Shown here: in pieces, positions 51,691 to 61,807 of the stretch
Position numbering within the stretch: the stretch's first letter is position 1
How the letters are laid out: every line of letters starts with the position of its first letter
Assembly (NCBI GenBank): GCA_963775835.1
Contig: CAVZKV010000016.1
Span: forward strand, 62,001 to 126,000
Direction: 5' to 3'
DNA from: AWTP1-13 sp963775835
GTDB taxonomy: Bacteria > Pseudomonadota > Alphaproteobacteria > Rhizobiales > Hyphomicrobiaceae
Length of the DNA: 64,000 nucleotides
The notes under the pieces: generated by a model
Told to the model about the DNA's origin: nothing
The model's input: the letters and a program-made list of their open reading frames with translations, nothing else
The model's database searches: none
Program-made: the position numbers and the translations under genes

Positions 51691-52327
51691 GACGCTGACC
51701 GAGCAGGCCTACAATCGGCTCGAGGAGATGATCGTCACCTTGAGCCTCGCGCCGGGCGCCGTGTTGTCGGAGCAGGCGCTTTCGGTCATGCTCGGCATTG
51801 GCCGCACGCCCATTCGCGAGGCCTTGCAGCGCTTGGGGCATGAGGGCCTGGTGCGGGTGCTTCCCCGCAAGGCCATCATTGTCACCGACACCGATCCCAA
51901 TCGTCAGCTGCTGGTGTTAGAGGTGCGCCGCGAGCTGGAGCGCCTGCTCGCGCGTGCCGGCGCCGAGCGTGCCACCGATGCCGAGCGCCAGCGCTTTCAG
52001 GCGATCGCCGATGGCATGGAGGCGGCCGCGCGCACCAGTGACGATATTGCCTTCCTCCGCCTCGATCGCGAGTTGAATGGCTTGCTCGCCCATGCCGCCC
52101 ACAACGAGTATGCCTCCCGATCCATGCGCTTCTTGAATGGTCATTCGCGACGGTTCTGGTATTTGCACTATAAGCAGGCGGCGGACCTGCCCAAGTGCGC
52201 CCGGCTCCACGCCGATGAAGCGCGCGCCATTGCCAAGGGCAATCCGGCCCGCGCCATGGCGGCCTCCGACAAGCTGATCGATTATGTCGAAACCTTTACG
52301 CGCACCACGGTGGCCGCGCGCCGCTGA
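51635..52327 (+). CDS. GntR-family transcriptional regulator (FadR/FCD type)
   Basis: 230 residues. N-terminal winged helix ('LTEQAYNRLEEMIVTLSLAP', 'LGIGRTPIREALQRLGHEGL') and C-terminal all-helical FCD ligand domain ('DRELNGLLAHAAHNEYASRS'). Such regulators repress catabolic genes until bound to an organic acid. Overlaps the DUF6166 frame. The exported amidohydrolase is convergent downstream. Confidence 0.9.
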   Translation: MTSVLLSKTPARPAPARPETLTEQAYNRLEEMIVTLSLAPGAVLSEQALSVMLGIGRTPIREALQRLGHEGLVRVLPRKAIIVTDTDPNRQLLVLEVRRELERLLARAGAERATDAERQRFQAIADGMEAAARTSDDIAFLRLDRELNGLLAHAAHNEYASRSMRFLNGHSRRFWYLHYKQAADLPKCARLHADEARAIAKGNPARAMAASDKLIDYVETFTRTTVAARR

Positions 52328-52505
52328 CGGGCGCGCACGCCTTTTGAGCCGGCCGCCCGCAAACGCCGCCCGCGCGCAGGGCTCATCCCCGCGCGCAAGG
52401 TTTCCCGCAATTTTTGCGCTTGCGCCCTTTTCGGCAGAGGCTATCGACCCGACGTGGGTGCGGCGGTCGTGCCCGACGCGGCGCGCCCGATCGGGTCGGC
52501 GCGCT

Positions 52506-53606
52506 TTAAGCGTTCAAGCCCAGCAATTTCGCGGCGTTGCCGCCGAGGATTGCGATCTTGTCGTCGTCACTGAGGTCCGGCGTGGCGAGGATGAGCTCGA
52601 TGGCCGTTTTGGTCCACGGATAGGGGAAATCCGTTCCCACCATGAGCTGGCTTGCGCCGACCTCCGCCACCAGGTGGCGAACGCCTCCGGGACGGAACAC
52701 CATGGTGTCGTAGTAAAGACCCTTGAGGTACTCGGAGGGTGATTTTTTGATGCTGCCGTGCGTGCCGCCGGGGCACAGGTCTGGCCGGGTTGGACAGCCT
52801 TGGTCGAAACGGCCGGCATAGGACGGCAGGTAGCCGCCGGCATGGGCGGCGCAAATCTTGAGGCCGGGATACCTGTCGAGGGTGCCCTCAAAAATAAGGT
52901 GCGAGAGGGCTATGGTGGTTTCGAGCGGGTTTCCGATCACGTTGCTCAGATAGCCATTGCCCTTGAAGCGCTGCTGCAGTTGGGCCGGCGCGCCGTCGCC
53001 CTGCGGATGAATAAAGACGAGCACGCCCAGTTGTTCGGCTTTGGCCCAAAAGGGATTGAACTTGGCATCGCTCAGCTCCGCGCCGGCGACGTTGCCGCCG
53101 ATGCCAACCCCGCGCAGTCCAAACTTCTTGACGCCCTCCTCCAGTTGCTCAGCGGCAAGGTCGGGGAATTGCAGGGCAACCGTGGCGAAGGCGACAAAGC
53201 GCTCCGGATGCTTGGCGCACACCTCGGCAAGCCGCTGGTTTTGTACGCTGATGACCTTTTGCGCGACGTCGCGATCCAACCGATACCAATTGGGGTTGAT
53301 GCTCAAGGCTTCCATGTCAATGCCTTGCTCATCCATGGCCTTGAGCCGCACCGCCAGCTCGCCATCCATGTCGAGGTCCGGGCGCAGGCCGGGTCCACCG
53401 AGCGTCAGATTCATCAAGGCGAGCGCCTCGGGGACGGCGCAGTGCGCGTGAATGTCCACGGTCTTGACGCGCTTACCATTGACGACGATCTCGCGCCGGC
53501 GGGTCTGGGCCTGCGCCGGTTGGGCGATGCGCAGTTGGCAATCGGTGAAGACGAGACCGGTTATCGCTGCTGCCGTCGCTTGCAGAAAATCTCGGCGGGT
53601 GGCCAT
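52506..53606 (-). CDS. Exported amidohydrolase, ACMSD-like
   Basis: 366 residues. Tat-type signal ('TRRDFLQATAAAITGLVFTD'), then a metal-dependent TIM-barrel hydrolase: HxH in 'VKTVDIHAHCAVPEAL', His in 'VLVFIHPQGDG', His in 'KICAAHAGGYLPSYAGRFDQ', Asp in 'SQLMVGTDFPYPW'. This is the amidohydrolase_2 group that includes aminocarboxymuconate semialdehyde decarboxylase and related decarboxylases. Substrate unknown. Possibly controlled by the nearby GntR protein. Confidence 0.9.
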   Translation of the reverse strand: MATRRDFLQATAAAITGLVFTDCQLRIAQPAQAQTRRREIVVNGKRVKTVDIHAHCAVPEALALMNLTLGGPGLRPDLDMDGELAVRLKAMDEQGIDMEALSINPNWYRLDRDVAQKVISVQNQRLAEVCAKHPERFVAFATVALQFPDLAAEQLEEGVKKFGLRGVGIGGNVAGAELSDAKFNPFWAKAEQLGVLVFIHPQGDGAPAQLQQRFKGNGYLSNVIGNPLETTIALSHLIFEGTLDRYPGLKICAAHAGGYLPSYAGRFDQGCPTRPDLCPGGTHGSIKKSPSEYLKGLYYDTMVFRPGGVRHLVAEVGASQLMVGTDFPYPWTKTAIELILATPDLSDDDKIAILGGNAAKLLGLNA

Positions 53607-53857
53607 GAGGCGGGCTCCTCTGTTGCTGGCACGGTTGGCTTCGCGCTGGCCGACGTCACGCCGCTCGGCGGCCAGCCCGCTTCTGCGCCCACACCCACAA
53701 TTCCATTGGCGTGCCGCCACGATAGCAACATTGATGAGGTCCCTGAAGGGATCGGGAACGCAATTGCAGCAAAGGGCCGCGCGAACGCCGTGCGCCGTGC
53801 GGCCCAAAAGGGCGCGCGGCGACGACGTGCCTCGAGCCACCCTTGCGTTGGCTTAAG

Positions 53858-54127
53858 CTAACGCGCGGCGCTGGTGGGCTTGTCTTGCAGTGAGCAGCGG
53901 CTGGGGAGGGTGAAACCCCGTGCGGCCGCCACGATCTCGGAGCGTGTGAGGCCAATATCCTTGAGCTGGCGGTCGCTCATCGCCGAGAGTTGATCGATCG
54001 CCGCCCGCTCGATGCGCCAGGTCATGTAGGCAACCCAGGCCCGCTTTGCGGTCGCCAAGATCCCACGTGTCGACGCTGACGGGGCCAGCTCTTGCGCGGA
54101 GGCCGCGGTCCCAAATGTCGTGCTCAT
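53858..54127 (-). CDS. DUF1127 small protein
   Basis: 89 residues. The C-terminal half 'IDQLSAMSDRQLKDIGLTRS' is the DUF1127 signature, common in Alphaproteobacteria, where short forms affect RNA turnover and phosphate or carbon metabolism. Start at the ATG of 'MSTTFGTAA'; one at 54133 is equally possible. Confidence 0.88.
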   Translation of the reverse strand: MSTTFGTAASAQELAPSASTRGILATAKRAWVAYMTWRIERAAIDQLSAMSDRQLKDIGLTRSEIVAAARGFTLPSRCSLQDKPTSAAR

Positions 54128-54519
54128 GATCATCTCCAGTGCTGCTCGCTCATGTTTTTGCGGGCTCCAAGTCTCGAGGCGTCGGCAACGGATCACGCAG
54201 CCAGCGCGCGGGGCACCGTGGGGCCATACCTAGCGCGCCGGCACGGGAGCCGGCGTTGGAATGGCCGTGGAAACAACCGAGGAAACGGTGGTTCGGGCGC
54301 CCATCCCCGCGCCGCACCTGCGGCGCCCCTCAAAGGTCAAAGGGCCCCTGGGCGTGAGAGGGGGCAAAGGTGGGGGCAAGGGCCGTTGTGGGCGCAAGCG
54401 GCGAGGGGAGACGGGGGCCCAAGCCCCGCTCCCTCGGTGCAGCAAGGGGCAGTTGGCCGCGGTGGGTGGCGGTTGCCGGCAAGGCGGTTTGCCGGGGCGC
54501 CGGGAGGCCGGGAGGCGCC
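54128..54519. other. G-rich gap with quadruplex motif
   Basis: Between phoX and the DUF1127 gene. On the + strand 54342-54382 has five G-runs of 3-5 (spacers 5, 7, 7, 3), a canonical G-quadruplex pattern. No gene recognised. Confidence 0.6.
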
Positions 54520-56526
54520 TTAAACGCCGATCTTGCCGCCGCCTTTGCGGGTGATGGCGAGGATTGCGGGCCGCGGTGGGATCCCCTCCTTAAAATCGGG
54601 CCAGCGCGTGACCGGCGCCTCGAAGCTGGCGGGCTCGGCATCGGGATCGCTCTCATCGGTCTCGCCCGGATGCTGCACGGCCAGGAAGAGGGTGGTGGCG
54701 TCGGGTGTGAATTCGGGGCCGCACATTTCGGCGCCACGCGGGCAGCGAAAAAAGAGCTTGGAGGTCGCGCGCGCGGCGCCCTCGGTCTCCATGGCCCACA
54801 GCCCGTCGGCCCGGCCGGTGCGCTTGGGATAGTTGCCGTCGGTGGCGATCCACAATCGGCCCATGGCATCGACCGCACAATTGTCGGGCATGCCGAACCA
54901 GCCGTCCTTGGAGGTGTTGGGATTGAAGGTCGCGCCGACGGCCGCAATCGAGGGATCCCCGCACTTTACCAGGATCTCCCAGCGAAACCTGGTCGCGGCG
55001 TGGTCGGCCGCGTCGGGAATGATTTCGATGATGTGACCGAAGCGGTTGTCGGCACGCGGGTTGGCCGCGTCGACCTGTTCGGGCTTGCGTTGGCTGTTGT
55101 TGGTCAACATCACGTAGACCTTGTTGGTCCTGGCATTGGCCTCGACGTCCTCGGGCCGGTCCATCTTGGTGGCGCCGAGAAGGTCGGCCGCCGAGCGTGC
55201 CTCGATCAGCACGTCGGCTTGGCTGGCAAAGCCGTTCGCCGCCGTCAAGCCGTCTTGGCCATGCACGAGCGCCAACCAGTCGCCGCTGCCGTCGGCATTG
55301 AAGCGGGCGACCGAAAGGGTGCCGCTGTCGAGCAAATCGACGTTGGCGCTAGGATTGCTGGCCTCGAAGCGCCCCGCGGTGACGAAGCGGTAGACGTAAT
55401 CGAAGCGCTGATCGTCGCCGGAATAGATGACGTAGCGACCATCCTTGTTGAGGATGCCCGCGGCGCCCTCGTGCTTGAAGCGGCCAAGGGCAGTGCGCTT
55501 CACGGGCATCGAGGTTGGGTCGAAGGGATTGATCTCCACGATCCAACCGAAACGGTTGGCTTCGTTGGGCTCCTTGCCAATGTTGAAGCGCTCGAAGTAG
55601 TCGCCCCAATTGTACCAGCGGCTAGGAATCCCCATCCGCTTGTGGTTTCTGAGCTCGGGGTGGTTCGCGGCCAGTTCGCCGCTGAAGTAGCCGTTGATGT
55701 TTTCCTCGCAGGACAGCCAGGTTCCCCAGGGCGTGCGACCGCCGGCACAGTTGTTGAGCATGCCGAGGACGCGGCTGCCGGTCGGGTCTGCGGCCGTCTT
55801 CAGCCGATCGTGGCCGGCGGCGGGACCGGAAATGCGCACCTCGGTCCCGGCCGTGATGCGCCGGGCATAGTTTGAGTTTGCCACCACCACCCATTTGCCG
55901 TCCGTCTGCTTGATTTCCAAGACCGAGCCGCCGTGGGCCATCATCTCCACTTCGGCGATGGCCTGCGTCATTTTGGCAAACGGCGCCGGGCCGCCGCGCC
56001 GCGCGTCCTGCCGGCCGAGCCCGGGAAACATCAGCTCTTCGTTGGTGTACTCGTGGTTGACGCACAGCAGGCCGTGCTCGGAGGGAGCAGCGGCGCCGGG
56101 AAGCGCGAAGTAGGCGAGATAGTCGTTGTTATAGCCGAACTGTTTGGCCTGGCCGGCCTTGGTGAGGTTGTGCGGGTCGAAGGCAGGGGCTCCGGGCAGC
56201 ACGGGATCGCCCCAACGAATGAGAATGTCCGCGTCGTAGCCTTCGGCGACGTAGTGCTTGTCGTCGGCACCGGCCGCAACCTCCTTGAAGTTGAAGGCCG
56301 GCGTGGTGTTGGTGATGTCCGCGTGTGCGGCGCCGGGCGCGAGAGAGGCCATCGGCGAAAGGGCAGTGCTGACGGCAGAGACCGCCAGCAGGCCTTGCAC
56401 GAGGTCGCGCCGCGACAGGCGCTCGGCAATGACGTCGCCCAGCGTCGGATTGGCGCTCAGGTTCGTGCTGATGTTCTCCGCTGCCTCGAATGCGACGGAC
56501 AGCGGCGCCTTCGTGCGCCTTTGCAT
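54520..56526 (-). CDS. phoX: PhoX family alkaline phosphatase
   Basis: 668 residues, normal length for PhoX. Tat signal 'RLSRRDLVQGLLAVSAVSTA', then 'HGLLCVNHEYTNEELMFPGL', 'GTWLSCEENINGYF' (Glu ligands of the Ca/Fe centre), 'YVIYSGDDQRFDYVYRFV' and 'MPDNCAVDAMGRLWIATDGN'. Calcium and iron dependent periplasmic phosphomonoesterase. No Pho box recognised upstream. Confidence 0.92.
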   Translation of the reverse strand: MQRRTKAPLSVAFEAAENISTNLSANPTLGDVIAERLSRRDLVQGLLAVSAVSTALSPMASLAPGAAHADITNTTPAFNFKEVAAGADDKHYVAEGYDADILIRWGDPVLPGAPAFDPHNLTKAGQAKQFGYNNDYLAYFALPGAAAPSEHGLLCVNHEYTNEELMFPGLGRQDARRGGPAPFAKMTQAIAEVEMMAHGGSVLEIKQTDGKWVVVANSNYARRITAGTEVRISGPAAGHDRLKTAADPTGSRVLGMLNNCAGGRTPWGTWLSCEENINGYFSGELAANHPELRNHKRMGIPSRWYNWGDYFERFNIGKEPNEANRFGWIVEINPFDPTSMPVKRTALGRFKHEGAAGILNKDGRYVIYSGDDQRFDYVYRFVTAGRFEASNPSANVDLLDSGTLSVARFNADGSGDWLALVHGQDGLTAANGFASQADVLIEARSAADLLGATKMDRPEDVEANARTNKVYVMLTNNSQRKPEQVDAANPRADNRFGHIIEIIPDAADHAATRFRWEILVKCGDPSIAAVGATFNPNTSKDGWFGMPDNCAVDAMGRLWIATDGNYPKRTGRADGLWAMETEGAARATSKLFFRCPRGAEMCGPEFTPDATTLFLAVQHPGETDESDPDAEPASFEAPVTRWPDFKEGIPPRPAILAITRKGGGKIGV

Positions 56527-56843
56527 TGGCTGACTTCCCTCGGGGTTGCAGCGGACGAAGGCAGGGGCATAGCCGGGGTCTGCGGCTTTGCCAACCGGGT
56601 TCTTGCGCGCTAGGCGATCACGCCCCGATCAGGTCTTATCCTCGGAAAAGTTTGCGCCGGCGTTGTGCGCTAGGCTCGCAAAACGGGGCATGCGCGCAGC
56701 GCCCCAGGGAGTTGCCGGCGCGGCGGCCGTGCGGCGCCCTGGCCCAACTTTAACAGGGCATGGCGGGGAGGGCCGCCACGGCAGCCCATAAGCCGCAGGC
56801 CGCACGGCAGTGCGGCCTGCAGCCAAGACGAAGCAGCACCGGT
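56527..56843. other. 317-bp gap, nothing recognised
   Basis: Between phoX and the multicopper oxidase; holds the phoX promoter. No repeat or box seen. Confidence 0.4.
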
Positions 56844-59151
56844 TTAGCCTGCGCTTGCCGTCTGGGTCGAGCGCGGATCGCCCTCGGGCAGGATTTCGGG
56901 CGAGGTGAAGGTGACGCCGTCGCGGCTGGGATTGGGCGTGAGCGTCACGGCCGCCTGCGGCGTGCCGGGGTTGCCGAGCAGCTGGATGCGCATCAGCATG
57001 GCGACGTCCTCGTGCACGGTGTTGTGGCAATGGTTGACGTAGGAGCCGCCGTACTCGCCGAACTGGATCTGGAAGGTGACCTGGCCCGACGGGCGCAAGC
57101 GCCAGACATCCTTGCGCACCAGGTTCTCGGTCGCCGGGAAGGCTCCGGTACCCCGGTTCATGGTGATGCCTTCCTCGAAATGCAGGTGGATCGGGTGGTC
57201 CCAGCCGCCGCCGCCGTTAATGTAGGTCCAGTGTTCGATCTCGCCGGGCTTGGGGATCAAAAGCGAGATGCGATTGGCATTGAAGGAATGCGCGGCCTCG
57301 CCGTTGACTCTGATGGTCCAGGGGAAGAATTCCGGCGCGGTTTCGGGACAATCGGGCGTGCACTGGCCGTCGGGGCCGCGCGAGGTGACGTCGCCCGAGC
57401 GGCCGAACTCGACCACGCGCGTGCGCACCGGCTGCACGATCGGGATCTGCTGGGTCAGCGTGACCGGCACCACGCTCTTGTCCAGGGTGGTGGACTTGTG
57501 CACGTAGCCCTCCACGTCGACGCTGTTGACCTGACCGACGACGCGGAACTCCATGAGCGGCCCGACGGTGGGATCGCTGTCGATCCCGGTCATGGCCTCG
57601 CGCAGGCTCAGCGCTCCGTTCGGCTTGCGGCCGTCGGTCTGCTTCAGCAGGTTGACGAGATAGATGCGGTCGCCGATGCGGAACTTGGAGAAATCGACGA
57701 CGATGTCGTAGCGCTCGGCGATGCCCTGCTCGTCCAACTCTAGCAGATCGATGGGGTTCACGACCAGGTTGCCGTCGTTGGCGATGAACTGGAAGGGCAC
57801 CGCCGTCCAGTTCCACGACAGCGCCAGCTTGATGAAGCGCGACATGCACGAATTGAGGATGCGGAAGCGATACTTCCTGGGCAGCACCTCCATGAAGGGG
57901 GCGTACTGCATGTTGACGCACAGAAGATCGCCGATGAAGCCCTCGGTCGTGAAGATGTCAAAGAACAATTGACCGGTGCTATCGGTGGCAAGGTCGTGGA
58001 TGGCCAGGTTGACGTCGAAGTCGATGTTGCCCCAATCGAGCAGGCTGCCGCTCGGCAGCTTTAGATTGACGCCGTCCGTCAGCTTCTCGTTGCCGCGATC
58101 GGGACCGCTGTAATAGTTCACCATCATGAACATGCCTTTGTAGACATTCTCAGCGGTGAAGAAGAAGCGGTGGTCGTGGGCCCACATGGTGCCCTGCAGC
58201 TCGCGGTAGTCGCCGGCGACGTTGATCAAGCCGCCGTTGCCGTCGGGCCCGGAGGCCTTCTTGACGGTGGCGTTTTTATTGATCTTGTCGCGCCGCGCCA
58301 GCGTCGTGCTCCAGCGATAGTCATAAAAGGTGCCGGGGAAGTGATGCACGTTGGAGGCGCCGTCGCTTTCCGCGCCGTTGTGGGCGTTATGGAAATGCAG
58401 CTGATGTTCGTTGCGGCCGAAACCGCCATTTTGCGTGACATCATCCTGTAGCGCGTTATAGATCCGGGTCAGGACGGCTCGCCATAGCGGGCCTTGATCA
58501 GCGGCGGCGGCAGCGTGGCCGGGCAGACTCGCCCTTTCCCGTCCCGTAAGCTCCACACGCTGGTGGGGGTCTGGTATGGCAGGTCGGGTGGAAGGATTGG
58601 TTGGCACCGATTTCGGAAAGCGACATCACATAGCCGACCTTGGGGAAGAACTCATCCCAACGCTGATGCGCAAACAGCTCGCCGGGTGGGCGTCCTTCCT
58701 TCGGGCCGCGGTTGGTGGTCTTATTGCGAAATGGGTTGTGCTGGTCGGCTACCGGGGCCCGGCCTGTCAATCATTGAAGTCCTGATGGTAGGAGACCCGC
58801 TTGGCATTGGGCTCGCCCGCGCTGGTCCGGAAAGACGGCCTCGCCGCCGAGGTTGGTGAGCGGCATCGGCGTTTGCAGGCTCAGCCGGCGAAACGGCTGG
58901 GTGAACTTGCGCGCACCAAACAGTGGGCTGCGCGGGGTGCCGGTCGGAACCTGGCCATAGGCGCTGGGCGCATAGACGTTGAGGCCGTTCTTCCAGGCCA
59001 ACAGGCCGCTCGAGGTAAACAGCCCCCATTTGAACAGCTCGCGCCGGCTGATCTGTCCGTGCGACAGCGCCCGGACGATCTCGGCCCGATTTTCGCGCGC
59101 CTTTTGCGCTTCCCTAATGCGACTGCGCGATGCGTCCTTCGGCAAATACAT
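56844..59151 (-). pseudogene. Multicopper oxidase, frameshifted N-terminal third
   Basis: About 769 codons. Tat signal 'ISRRELFKWGLFTSSGLLA'. The last 580 residues are intact with copper ligands 'HLHFHNAHNG', 'TMWAHDHRFFF', 'WDHPIHLHFEEG' and 'VNHCHNTVHEDVAML'. Between about 58477 and 58818 the frame breaks about five times: three +1 (near 58818, 58770, 58752) and two -1 (near 58587 and 58477). Repairing them gives 'GEPNAKRVSYHQDFND' and 'QTPTSVWSLRDGKG' in continuous frame. Net length is consistent (+1). Periplasmic oxidase of metals or phenols if functional. Confidence 0.87.
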
Positions 59152-59473
59152 GGTCAACCCCTAAGCCCAATGCGCGTCCCAACCACAACCCGTCCCAGGC
59201 ATGCCACATCGCGGGGGAGCTGCCGGCGGGTGCCCCACACGCCTCGAGCCCGGGAGCAACGGATTGGCCCGGCCTGAGATCGCTCGCTTGGCGTCGGCGA
59301 CGGCACCGCCGCCTTCGCTTCACATCAACAGTAACCTCGCGGGAGACCTTTTCAGGTTCCCAACCCAGCTATATCCGCCGTTCTGAGCGGCGCGCTGCGG
59401 ACCTTTGTCTAAAATCTATCGGACGAAGGGGCTGAGTGTTGATAATGCACGACTTTCCCTTGGGGGCCGGGCC
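59152..59473. other. 322-bp gap, nothing recognised
   Basis: Between the multicopper oxidase and the histidine kinase gene. No element stands out. Confidence 0.4.
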
Positions 59474-61807
59474 TCAATCGAGCCGCTGGTCTGATTGCGA
59501 GCACGCAGCGGCGTGCCCGCCGGTTCGATCGGGATATTTGCCGCGACGGCGGCGCAACGCCGATGACGCTCGAGGCTGACGATTGGGCTTATTCCGCAGC
59601 GATTTGACGCTCGGGCAGGGTTGCGCGGCGCCGATCGGCACGATGGCGTGCACAATCGTTCCCTTCGGCTTGCAGCGGATCTGCAAGCTGCCGCCCAGCT
59701 GCCGCATGCGCGCGGTCATGCCGGCAATTCCCACACCGGTTGGCAGGCGTGCGCCTTGCGCCAAGTTGCCCGAGGCCTTCAAGCCAATGCCATCATCGCT
59801 GACGACAACGTGCAGGCGATTGCCGACGCGTCTCAGCTGCACCAGGGCGCGAGACGCATCGGCATGGCGATGCACGTTGGCCAGCGCCTCCTGCACGACA
59901 CGCAGGACCGATTCCTGTGCGAGGCGCGACAGCTCCTCGATGCAGCCTGCCGATCGCAAGCTGATCGACAGATTGGTGCGCCGCTTGAAGCCCTCGACGT
60001 AGCGCGCCAGGGTGCCAATCAGGCCATCGTCGGCCAGAGCCGGCGGATGCAGCAGATAGGTAAAGGTGCGCAGTTCCTTCGAAGCCTCGTCGAGGGAGTT
60101 TTCGATATCCTCAAGAACGCTGCACGAGCCCTTCGATCCCTTCAGGGCGATGAGATTGAGGCCGATCGCCGCCAGATGCTGCGAGGTTGAGTTATGCAGG
60201 TCCTGCGCGATCCGCTGGCGCTCGTCGTCCTGAATACTCAAGACGCGCTGCGACAGGTGTTTGGCTTCGAGCTGGGCGATTTTGTAGTTGGTAACGTCGC
60301 GGAAAATACCGCTGGCCCGCAGCGGTTCGCCGTTTTCGTCCAAATCTGTTTTCCCCCTTGCCTGCAGCCAGCGCGTCTCGCCATTGGGCCAAATGACGCG
60401 AAACTCGCTCTCGCCGTCGTTCAAGGTGCCGAAGGTTGCCGCGCGGATCGAAGCTCTGGCGACGTGGCGGTCGTCGGGGTGCACCCGCGAGATCATGGCG
60501 GCGGTCGACAGCGGCTCGCGCACGGGAAGCCCTAGCATGGCGCGGCAGTGTTTCGACGACCAAAGGCGTCGCCCTTGGATATCGTACTGCCATAAGCCGA
60601 TATCGGCGGCGGCGGCGGCAAACTGCATGCGCTTTTCACTGTCTTTAAGATTGGCTTCGGCGAGCTTGCGCCTGCCGATTTGCACCAGGAGCGCCATCAG
60701 CACCGAGGCCATTGCCGTAAACATGCCGATCGTCGCCGTTACGATTTTCGGGTGGCTCTCCCACAAGGTCGGCGGCGTGTGCGCGACCACGGCGCCGCTG
60801 GGAAGATTTTTGGCCGACAGACCCCAGCGCTCCAGTTGCCGGGCATCGACGCGAAAGGCTTGCGATGTGCTCTTGCGCGGCCCGCTTGCCGCGGCTTTGT
60901 CGCCCTCCAGAATGTTGAGCACCAGGTCGGCCGTTTGCGTGCCCATACCTTCGAAGGTATCCATGTAGCCGCCGACAATGCCGCGACCGAAGTAGGTGCT
61001 GTAGGGCGCGTAGATCGGAGCGTTGGCCGCGTTGATGATGGAGGTTGCGTCGCCGGAGGCGGCGCCGCGGCCGGGCCCTTCGGTCAGTTTGGACAACAGC
61101 ACGATGATGGTGTTGCGCGGGGCGCTGGCCAGTTCCCGTTGCACGGTTTCGTCCGGCAGGCCGACCAGATAGCGCGTCTTGAGCTGCTTTTCGACGTCGG
61201 CCAGCTGCTGTTGAGCAATCAGTGCTCCCTTGCGGTCGAAGGCGGCCGCACCGGCGACCACGACCAGGTTGCGTGCATCGGGTTGCAAGCGCCGAGCGAG
61301 CGCAACCGTTTTGGTGACATCGTGCTCGCTGACAATGCCGGCCATATCGGGTTCGAAACTGACGGCGGCTCCCGCCGGGGGAAGGACGCAGAAGACAATC
61401 GGGGTATGCGTTCCCAGCATCTTGCGGTAGCCGACAACGGCATCCAGCGAATCCGCGCCAAACGCCAAAATGGCGTCCGGCTTGGCGTCGCTGTATTTGT
61501 CGTTGAGATAGCGAACAAACCGATCCTTGTGTTCTTTGCCTGGAAATTGCGTGCGATCCAGGAACTCCGTATGGGTCTGGACCATCAATCCGGATCCGAG
61601 TTGGGAAAATCGGTTGCGCACCGCTTCGCTGGCAATAACCGCGGCCTGGCTCTCACTGCTATCTGGGTAAACGATCAGTAACCTTTTGAGGTGTTCTTGT
61701 GCGTTCGCCGGCGTGGCGAGGCCCAAAAACACGAGTGCGATGGCTAACGCCAACGCCTGCCACGCAGTCGCGCAGCGCTCCAAACGCGCCTTTGCTTCGG
61801 GCTGCAT
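59474..61807 (-). CDS. Sensor histidine kinase with ABC-type periplasmic sensor and PAS domain
   Basis: 777 residues. Signal/anchor helix, a periplasmic ABC_sub_bind-like domain (about 40-320: 'RLLIVYPDSSESQAAVIASE', 'GRGIVGGYMDTFEGMGTQTA'), a second helix 'IVTATIGMFTAMASVLMALL', PAS ('AAAADIGLWQYDIQGRRLWS'), then NarL-type kinase core with phospho-His in 'DDERQRIAQDLHNSTSQHL' and ATPase 'RLHVVVSDDGIGLKASG'. The sensor domain suggests direct binding of a small molecule. No response regulator is adjacent. Kinases of this build regulate quinoprotein alcohol dehydrogenase genes in other bacteria, so a link to the xoxF/PQQ cluster is possible. Confidence 0.9.
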   Translation of the reverse strand: MQPEAKARLERCATAWQALALAIALVFLGLATPANAQEHLKRLLIVYPDSSESQAAVIASEAVRNRFSQLGSGLMVQTHTEFLDRTQFPGKEHKDRFVRYLNDKYSDAKPDAILAFGADSLDAVVGYRKMLGTHTPIVFCVLPPAGAAVSFEPDMAGIVSEHDVTKTVALARRLQPDARNLVVVAGAAAFDRKGALIAQQQLADVEKQLKTRYLVGLPDETVQRELASAPRNTIIVLLSKLTEGPGRGAASGDATSIINAANAPIYAPYSTYFGRGIVGGYMDTFEGMGTQTADLVLNILEGDKAAASGPRKSTSQAFRVDARQLERWGLSAKNLPSGAVVAHTPPTLWESHPKIVTATIGMFTAMASVLMALLVQIGRRKLAEANLKDSEKRMQFAAAAADIGLWQYDIQGRRLWSSKHCRAMLGLPVREPLSTAAMISRVHPDDRHVARASIRAATFGTLNDGESEFRVIWPNGETRWLQARGKTDLDENGEPLRASGIFRDVTNYKIAQLEAKHLSQRVLSIQDDERQRIAQDLHNSTSQHLAAIGLNLIALKGSKGSCSVLEDIENSLDEASKELRTFTYLLHPPALADDGLIGTLARYVEGFKRRTNLSISLRSAGCIEELSRLAQESVLRVVQEALANVHRHADASRALVQLRRVGNRLHVVVSDDGIGLKASGNLAQGARLPTGVGIAGMTARMRQLGGSLQIRCKPKGTIVHAIVPIGAAQPCPSVKSLRNKPNRQPRASSALRRRRGKYPDRTGGHAAACSQSDQRLD

